Notes under the pieces: model-generated | What the model saw: the letters and a program-made list of their open reading frames with translations, nothing else | Database searches by the model: none | Told to the model about the DNA's origin: nothing | In this document: positions 14,191 through 19,202 of the stretch, piece by piece | Layout of the letters: every line of letters begins with the position of its first letter | Position numbering within the stretch: position 1 is the first letter of the stretch | Program-made: the position numbers and the translations under genes | Source of the DNA: Candidatus Thorarchaeota archaeon | GTDB taxonomy: Archaea > Asgardarchaeota > Thorarchaeia > Thorarchaeales > Thorarchaeaceae | NCBI GenBank assembly: GCA_016841005.1 | Contig: JAEORG010000242.1 | Location: 1-19,202, forward strand | Length of the DNA: 19,202 nt | Reading direction: 5' to 3'

Positions 14191-14790
14191 TTATTCCTTC
14201 TCTCTCATAGCAATCGCGAGCAAACAAAGAACTGCAACGAAGATCATTTGAATGGGCACCATAGTAGCTTGAATATCTACATACCCTGCAACTATGTCAA
14301 TGAGCAAGTATGGGAATGCACCAGCCATAGCCATCATCATTGCAGGAGCAAGAGACCAGTAAGTAGCTCTAGGTCTTGCATATGCAAAGTAGCCAATCAG
14401 GATTAACAGTATGCCAGAAATAATGGGAAATAGAAAGAATACATTTCCGTTGAAGAAGAATGCTTCCATGTATGTATTAAATCCATATGCAGGGTCAAGC
14501 GCATCTTGAACCCATACAGCTAAGAATTGTGTTAGTAATGAGAATACTCCAGATATTATAAGAATCGCAGTGGGCCATCGATATCTCAGGATTCCTAACT
14601 CACGTTTTCGTAATTGTTTCTTAAGCTCCTTTGCTTTCCTAATTCTCTCTGCTTCTTTGGTTTCCTCAACTTTACGCTCTCTCTTAGATAGGGCGTCCTC
14701 AGAGTCCTCTTTATCCCTATTTACAGCGTCAACAATTGCATCTGACATATCAGCCGCATCATCCTCGTTCTCTGGCCTTTCTTCATTCAT
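14191..14790 (-). CDS. Four-helix membrane protein with long charged N-terminal region
   Basis: 199 residues, not recognised as a named family. Residues 1-70 are highly charged and lack hydrophobic stretches; the part around 34-66 (SKRERKVEETKEAERIRKAKEL) is likely a long helix or coiled coil. Four membrane segments follow at about 74-94, 112-137, 144-169 and 176-194, and the chain ends with a short MREKE tail. The ATG at 14790 has no Shine-Dalgarno-like sequence, but a TATA-like box is placed for a nearly leaderless transcript, which supports this start. It is convergent with the adenylate kinase, with adjacent stop codons and no gap. Function is unknown. Confidence 0.75.
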   Translation of the reverse strand: MNEERPENEDDAADMSDAIVDAVNRDKEDSEDALSKRERKVEETKEAERIRKAKELKKQLRKRELGILRYRWPTAILIISGVFSLLTQFLAVWVQDALDPAYGFNTYMEAFFFNGNVFFLFPIISGILLILIGYFAYARPRATYWSLAPAMMMAMAGAFPYLLIDIVAGYVDIQATMVPIQMIFVAVLCLLAIAMREKE

Positions 14791-14820
14791 TATAGGTCAA
14801 GCGAGATTTGTCGTTATGTC

Positions 14821-14829
14821 ATATATAAG
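14821..14829 (-). promoter_or_regulatory. TATA-like box for a nearly leaderless transcript
   Basis: CTTATATAT on the minus strand is centred about 35 bases before the ATG at 14790. The usual archaeal spacing puts the transcript start within about eight bases of the ATG, and no ribosome site is present, consistent with leaderless translation. Confidence 0.5.
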
Positions 14830-14848
14830 CCTCAGTGTATGAGTAGAT

Positions 14849-16669
14849 TCAATTCATTCTTGGTGAAGCTCTTATCCCCCTTACAATTGAATTGGATTGA
14901 ATTGTGTTCACTTCTGATTGGATATCATCATGACTCAGAAGGTCCAACACGGATTCGTATGATTTTCTTCCAATTCTTCCAAGAATTTCATTCAAATCAT
15001 CTTGATTATCCATAGAGAAGTATGTAGAATATACTAAGGCGTCTGCAACTGCTTCAATCGTGGATATTTCTGGAGAATTAATATTACATGAGTGTGCAAA
15101 TTGGAGGATATCAAAAAGGTTGGCAAAAACCAATGGGTTAATGGGATAGACAATTGGAAACTCAGCAATGATTCCAGTATTGAGACAGGTTGTTAGTTCT
15201 GAGTAATTGGTAAGATATCGTGTACAGACATATTTTGAGAGTTCTGAATTGAGAATTAAACCAATAGTTCTCATGTTATATTCTTCTTTTAACGGAACTA
15301 TTTTCACTATCCCACCTCCATGTATCATACCCTTCGGTTTCATAATGCATCTAGGATATGGAAAGTTCTTTGTTGCAACTAAGAGTTCGCTGTTGAATGA
15401 ATCAGAAAGAGCAGAATCTTGAAAGTACCAATCATCAGTGAATCTTAGATATCTCTCCATAATTCGATATCGTTGAATACTTCTACCTTTTGTAGCATAT
15501 GGCACTCTGAACCTTCCGAATTTGTGATTTGCGAGATGCTCGCGTGGGATATCTCTTCCTCTAGTTGCAAATAGGTTGCCTGTTTGTCCATGCTTTCTTA
15601 TCTGGTTGAATATTTCATCGCTATATATCGAAAAAATCCTTCTTGATGAAAATGAATCACGATCCAGGGAGTGGTCACTGTAAATAGAATCTCGTCTAGA
15701 TAGAATTTGGATTTTGGAATATGGCACACTTCTCCCTGCACTACAGAAGATAGACACCATCTCCAAGGTCACATCTTCGAATGGATTTCCTTCATCAATG
15801 ATTTTCCAGAGATTAAATGGATGCAATAAGAATTTTCGAGTCTTGTAGAATTGTCTCACCCTTAGAACACTATTTGGAACTAGGAATCCTAATTCACCAG
15901 TTTCATTTAGGAGGTGAAAAGATCTGGCAATGAAGAGTGAAGCGGCATTCCAAGTTCCATCTCGTCCACTCATTAGATCATAATCCGATGAGGATTCAAT
16001 GATTGATTTCTCCGATTGAGTAAGAAGATTTCCATATGGAGGATTTCCCAGAACTAAATCAAATCCGTTCCGAAGCTCAATAACTTCAGGGAATGCTTTG
16101 TACCAATCAAATAGTTCAACTGAGATACTACAATCACTGAATATCTGTTGTTCATTTGTGTTTTTTATTCTTCCAACGAGACTATTTCCTTGTTGTAAAT
16201 GAAACTTCACAGAAGATTCATTATTTGAAATTCCACCGCTTACCCAGCTGTTAAGAAGATGGGCTGAATTTCCCACAGCTCTAGTCTGAATATCTACACC
16301 GTACAATGAGTTCGCGGCTATTTGTTCCCGAATGTCAAATGGATCATTGGTTTCGCCCATTGCAAGACGTTCATTGAGAATCCACTCACCTGCAGCAATA
16401 AGAAAGACTCCCTCTCCACATGACGGATCTAGAATTTTTATTTGGGAGAGCAATTTGAGTATTTGTTCTCTTTCGTTTTCCGAACTCGTTTCATAATCGA
16501 AGTGTTCGGTCTCGATTCCCGTACGTCTATTCAACCAGTTTGAGATAGAATTCCCTGCAATGTCAGATGCTAAATCTTGTGGCGTGTAAAAACTCCCAGT
16601 GAGTTTGTTTTGATCTCTAGTCAGGGAGGCATTCAATAGGGAATCATCTCCATTTATGGAGATGGCCAT
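14849..16669 (-). CDS. N6-adenine DNA methyltransferase (Eco57I/TaqI-like, orphan)
   Basis: 606 residues. The SAM-binding motif I is LDPSCGEGVFL at 80-90, followed by YGVDIQ at 123-128, and the catalytic motif IV is NPPY at 209-212 (DLVLGNPPYGNLL), diagnostic of adenine-N6 methylation. SFYTPQDLASDI near 26-37 is the family's motif X region. The C-terminal half (about 320-560), with GRFRVPYATKGRSIQRYRIMERY and ILNSELSKYVC, resembles the TaqI-like target-recognition domain of type IIG enzymes. No PD-(D/E)xK nuclease segment is apparent and the length is short for a type IIG fusion. No restriction nuclease gene adjoins it: its neighbours are a membrane protein and a histidine kinase. It is therefore called solitary, with a regulatory or protective role possible. 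ATG at 16669 is the first good start. The target site is unknown. Confidence 0.9.
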   Translation of the reverse strand: MAISINGDDSLLNASLTRDQNKLTGSFYTPQDLASDIAGNSISNWLNRRTGIETEHFDYETSSENEREQILKLLSQIKILDPSCGEGVFLIAAGEWILNERLAMGETNDPFDIREQIAANSLYGVDIQTRAVGNSAHLLNSWVSGGISNNESSVKFHLQQGNSLVGRIKNTNEQQIFSDCSISVELFDWYKAFPEVIELRNGFDLVLGNPPYGNLLTQSEKSIIESSSDYDLMSGRDGTWNAASLFIARSFHLLNETGELGFLVPNSVLRVRQFYKTRKFLLHPFNLWKIIDEGNPFEDVTLEMVSIFCSAGRSVPYSKIQILSRRDSIYSDHSLDRDSFSSRRIFSIYSDEIFNQIRKHGQTGNLFATRGRDIPREHLANHKFGRFRVPYATKGRSIQRYRIMERYLRFTDDWYFQDSALSDSFNSELLVATKNFPYPRCIMKPKGMIHGGGIVKIVPLKEEYNMRTIGLILNSELSKYVCTRYLTNYSELTTCLNTGIIAEFPIVYPINPLVFANLFDILQFAHSCNINSPEISTIEAVADALVYSTYFSMDNQDDLNEILGRIGRKSYESVLDLLSHDDIQSEVNTIQSNSIVRGIRASPRMN

Positions 16670-16744
16670 ATCCTAATTTGAAACCGAATAATATCTAACC
16701 TTACTATTGTGGTATGACACAGATTGATGAATACAAGATTAATT

Positions 16745-18559
16745 CTACATGTGCATCGGTAACCTAATCACAAATCTTACTCCTGCGGATGAGTCATTTG
16801 GTACCCTATCTTCAATCCAGATGCTCCCATGATATTTTCTAATAATATCATTAACTAATATCAATCCTAAACCCGTTGTAGATTTTCCAACTTTTCTGCT
16901 AAGAACTTCATGTTTTCTTTCATTCGGAATTCCAGGTCCATTATCCTCAACTGTTATCTCAGCATATCTTCCATCTTCGCTGTAACTTCCATGAATATTA
17001 ATTTCCACCAAGTCATTTTGGCTAAACTTAGCTGAGTTGTGACATAGGTTGTAGAACACATCCCCTATCAAATCATCCGCATCAACGATGAATTTGTCAT
17101 CTGGCATATCGCATTTGAAATCAATTTCTTTCTCAGGAAATGAAAATTTAACAATAGGAATTATTTCATCTATTATCTCACAGATATCCAAATGTTGAAT
17201 ATTCTCTTGATCACTAATCTCCACACTTGTTAATTTCCGTACATTTGATATTAGTCTAATCCCTCGTCGAGTTTGTTCCAATGCCGTTCTGATTAGCTCT
17301 CGTGCTCTTGGGGGGAGATCTTGAAGTTTGCTTGTAAGCTCAAGACCTATCAATATTCCCTGATGGATATTGTTCAAGTCATGTGCCATTAAGTCGGTAT
17401 AAAATTCTGCTTTACTTTTTGCACGCTGGAGTTCTAATTTGGCGTTCAAGCGATTTGTAATGTCCATAAAGGCTGCAGCCATTTTCCCTGAGGAGGTTTG
17501 AAATGCATGAACTTCGAATGCTCCAGAAATTTTTTCATCTGAGTATTCGATTTGTTCTGTCGTCCAAGGTATTCCGTTTTCAGCAGCCTCTCTATATCTA
17601 GTTGGAACTTCGGTTTCTGCGAGAGGGGGAAATGCTTCTTCAATTGTCTTCCCAATAAACTGCTTATTATCCACTCCTAAAGTACTATCTGCTGCTGGAT
17701 TTCCACCAATAAAAACTAACGAGTCATCTTCCTTCATTTCATACATGTGTAATCCAATTGGAAGAGAATGTACAATGTTCCGATTGGTTTCTTGAGACTC
17801 TTTTAATGCGGAGAGATTCCGTATTGAGGTGAGAAACACATTCTCCCCTTCGAACGTAATTGGATCCGCGTTCAGCAAAGCTGGGAAAGATGTTCCATCT
17901 TTTCTTCTCATATTCATTTCATAATCTTTGACTGTACCCTTTTCCTTCATTATCGATAGGTACTGATTTCGATCTTGAGGATTTTCATACATAACAGATG
18001 CTTTGATTTCTTTCAAGTCGTCTTGTGTATAGAGTGTATCTGAAAGAAGCGCATTGTTTGCTGCAAGAAACTCTCCATCTTCATTAGTAATTGCTAATCC
18101 AGTAGGTGCATTTTCAAATACGGATTTGTACTTCCTTTCACTTTCATCCAATGCCTTTTCTGTCGAAACATGTTCTGACCTGTCTATCGTGATAACAGCA
18201 ATTACTTTTTCATCCTGAATTGAAATAGTCCTTCCATAATTATCGATTGGGATGATTTTCCCATCTCTTCTCACGAGTCTAACTCTATCGTGTCGTGTAG
18301 CCTCGTTTCTTTCTTGCATGCTAAAAGCTGCATTACGTAGTTCTTCTAGGTCATCTGGATGAATCATCTTGAATGTGTCTTCAAATGACAACCCGATTAG
18401 TTCAGATACATCATAACCTAACATTCTTGCCTCAGCTGGATTTGTATAGATCATTCTGTAATCCTGAAAGATCATTATGCCTTGTGGTAATTGGTCTAAG
18501 AGTTCTTTCAACGCTTCGACGTTATTTAGGATGGGCGGCAATTCTGTCATTATCCTCAC
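16745..18559 (-). CDS. PAS-domain sensor histidine kinase
   Basis: 604 residues with no signal peptide or membrane segment, so cytoplasmic. Three PAS domains can be read: about 17-135 (QGIMIFQDYRMIYTNPAEARMLGY), 145-258 (YKSVFENAPTGLAITNEDGEFL) and 262-372 (less typical). The dimerisation/phosphoacceptor region carries His393 in LMAHDLNNIHQG, of the HDLNN type. The HATPase domain follows, with the N box LCHNSAKFS, DNGPGIP (G1) and GLGLILVNDII (G2). It would autophosphorylate on His393 in response to a small ligand or redox cue sensed by the PAS domains. No response regulator is adjacent. GTG at 18559 is given as the start; ATG at 18550 (MTELPPI) is an equally possible start, and both have only poorly spaced ribosome-site matches. 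Confidence 0.93.
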   Translation of the reverse strand: MRIMTELPPILNNVEALKELLDQLPQGIMIFQDYRMIYTNPAEARMLGYDVSELIGLSFEDTFKMIHPDDLEELRNAAFSMQERNEATRHDRVRLVRRDGKIIPIDNYGRTISIQDEKVIAVITIDRSEHVSTEKALDESERKYKSVFENAPTGLAITNEDGEFLAANNALLSDTLYTQDDLKEIKASVMYENPQDRNQYLSIMKEKGTVKDYEMNMRRKDGTSFPALLNADPITFEGENVFLTSIRNLSALKESQETNRNIVHSLPIGLHMYEMKEDDSLVFIGGNPAADSTLGVDNKQFIGKTIEEAFPPLAETEVPTRYREAAENGIPWTTEQIEYSDEKISGAFEVHAFQTSSGKMAAAFMDITNRLNAKLELQRAKSKAEFYTDLMAHDLNNIHQGILIGLELTSKLQDLPPRARELIRTALEQTRRGIRLISNVRKLTSVEISDQENIQHLDICEIIDEIIPIVKFSFPEKEIDFKCDMPDDKFIVDADDLIGDVFYNLCHNSAKFSQNDLVEINIHGSYSEDGRYAEITVEDNGPGIPNERKHEVLSRKVGKSTTGLGLILVNDIIRKYHGSIWIEDRVPNDSSAGVRFVIRLPMHM

Positions 18560-18593
18560 ATACCTAACAGTAGATTAGATATAGAAAACGTCT

Positions 18594-18606
18594 GCGATAT
18601 ATCTTC
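18594..18606 (-). promoter_or_regulatory. TATA-like box upstream of the histidine kinase
   Basis: AAGATATATCGC on the minus strand is centred about 41 bases before the start codon, predicting a leader of about 15 bases. Alternative AT-rich segments are close by, so the exact box is uncertain. Confidence 0.4.
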
Positions 18607-18644
18607 CTTTTTCTAATCTTAGTTAATCTGTTATGCACTTCTTA

Positions 18645-18697
18645 AAAAGACGATATTAAAGAAAAGAAAAGAATCTGGAGGTCTTCCGACCATCCAG
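18645..18697 (-). terminator. Terminator of the zinc-ribbon gene
   Basis: Starting 11 bases after the gene's stop, 18697-18675 folds into a nine-base-pair stem (CTGGA-GGTC paired with GACC-TCCAG, one bulged T) closed by a GGAA tetraloop, a stable GNRA-type loop. A T-rich tract (TTCTTTTCTTTTCTTTAATA on the minus strand) follows, and a further run of T at about 18649-18645. This is a convincing intrinsic terminator. Confidence 0.75.
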
Positions 18698-18708
18698 CTT
18701 TCTTCGTG

Positions 18709-19202
18709 TTATCCTACTTTCTGACCACAGTTTGGACAAAACTTCGCCCCGTTCAGGGCAGTTCCACATGCACTACAAAACTTTGCACCTGCAGGAGTTG
18801 TTGCTCCACCATCACCAGATGGTTGAGTTGCTCCAGCCATTGCTCCCATGAAGCCCATACCAGCACCAAAACCAGCTCCCGTGCTCTTACCGAGAGACTC
18901 GGCTGCATCCTTCATGGTTTCCATGCCAGCGAGCTGTTGACCTCCAACTCCTCCAGTCTTCAGCCAGAATAGTCGCTCACGGTACTTCTCTGTAGTGTCC
19001 ATTCCCTCGAACTTGAGGTCGACCAGCTCGAGCCCAATTCGCTCAAAATTCATGCGAACCTTCGTCTTGACCTTCAGTGAGGTCTCGTCTAGCTGGGTAA
19101 ATACAGCCTGCAGATCGTAGTGTGCGAATTCATCAATAATTCGTTCATTCATAAATGATCGCAGGAAGTCGTTCATCCTCCTTGTGTCGAAGGCATTCTG
19201 AT
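18709..19202 (-). CDS. SPFH/virion-core-like protein with C-terminal zinc ribbon, 5' part outside window
   Basis: The frame is open to the window edge (upstream codons read QNAFDTRR before the ATG at 19176), so this is the C-terminal 163 residues of a longer protein. The conserved stretch ERIIDEFAHYDLQAVF to FERIGLELVDLKFEGMD resembles the end of an SPFH domain as in YdjI/virion-core-like proteins. A Gly/Ala/Met-rich low-complexity segment (GAGFGAGMGFMGAMAGA) follows, then a double CxxC zinc ribbon (FCSACGTALNGAKFCPNCGQKVG) binding one zinc. Such proteins oligomerise at membranes; their role in archaea is unknown. An internal ATG at 19176 has AGGAGG directly before it, but the coding frame upstream looks continuous. 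It ends in TAA before a strong terminator. Confidence 0.75.
   Translation of the reverse strand, partial: QNAFDTRRMNDFLRSFMNERIIDEFAHYDLQAVFTQLDETSLKVKTKVRMNFERIGLELVDLKFEGMDTTEKYRERLFWLKTGGVGGQQLAGMETMKDAAESLGKSTGAGFGAGMGFMGAMAGATQPSGDGGATTPAGAKFCSACGTALNGAKFCPNCGQKVG

Noticed and set aside
1..19202. Search for tRNA/rRNA genes, CRISPR arrays, insertion sequences, integrases or a defence island
   Set aside because: Intergenic regions are short and none holds a cloverleaf, spaced repeats or transposase reading frame; the methyltransferase is the only defence-type gene and stands alone.

Overview
The window looks like archaeal chromosome. It carries a group II chaperonin (thermosome) subunit, an archaeal/eukaryotic RNA polymerase Rpo6 (Rpb6/RpoK) domain, an archaeal-type histidyl-tRNA synthetase, an AK6/Fap7-type adenylate kinase, a DUF89 phosphatase, a MEMO-family protein, a COG2150-type ACT regulator and TATA-like promoter boxes. 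The mix of glycyl-radical fermentation, PAS histidine kinases and zinc-ribbon proteins would suit an Asgard archaeon such as a thorarchaeote, but that assignment is an inference and nothing in the window proves it. Base composition and codon use look broadly even, without an obvious foreign island.

Layout. (1) 1-3512, plus strand: a tightly packed operon, entered in its middle. It holds the C-terminal part of a glycyl radical enzyme, its radical-SAM activase (stop and start overlap as TGATG), a doubled FMN-type split-barrel protein, a GNAT acetyltransferase and an ACT-domain regulator. (2) 3574-4890, plus: an MFS exporter, whose stop codon overlaps that of the convergent MEMO gene. (3) 4887-8605, minus: MEMO, hisS and an MgtC/DUF4010-type membrane protein. 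(4) 8703-11066, minus: the thermosome followed by an unusual helix-hairpin-helix/Rpo6 fusion gene. (5) 11240-13499, minus: DUF89 phosphatase, RimI-like acetyltransferase, and a membrane-anchored helix-hairpin-helix protein. (6) 13618-14190, plus: adenylate kinase, divergent from region 5 across a short intergenic with a palindromic TATA box. (7) 14191-19202, minus: a four-helix membrane protein, a solitary N6-adenine DNA methyltransferase, a three-PAS histidine kinase, and the C-terminal part of what appears to be an SPFH/zinc-ribbon protein running off the window.

How the genes fit together. The first block is a fermentative radical-enzyme module: the activase installs the glycyl radical, and the three following genes may be accessory or regulatory. 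Much of the centre is information processing and protein quality control (HisRS, thermosome, Rpo6, Ard1/RimI acetylation, AK6). The right end holds sensing, DNA modification and membrane functions. No tRNA, rRNA, CRISPR array, insertion sequence or integrase was seen, and no gene-free stretch exceeds 300 bases. The best candidates for something new are the HhH-Rpo6 fusion, the inverted repeat placed at the predicted thermosome transcription start, the membrane-bound HhH protein, and the composition of the glycyl-radical operon. I did not find a convincing multi-gene system that is clearly undescribed.
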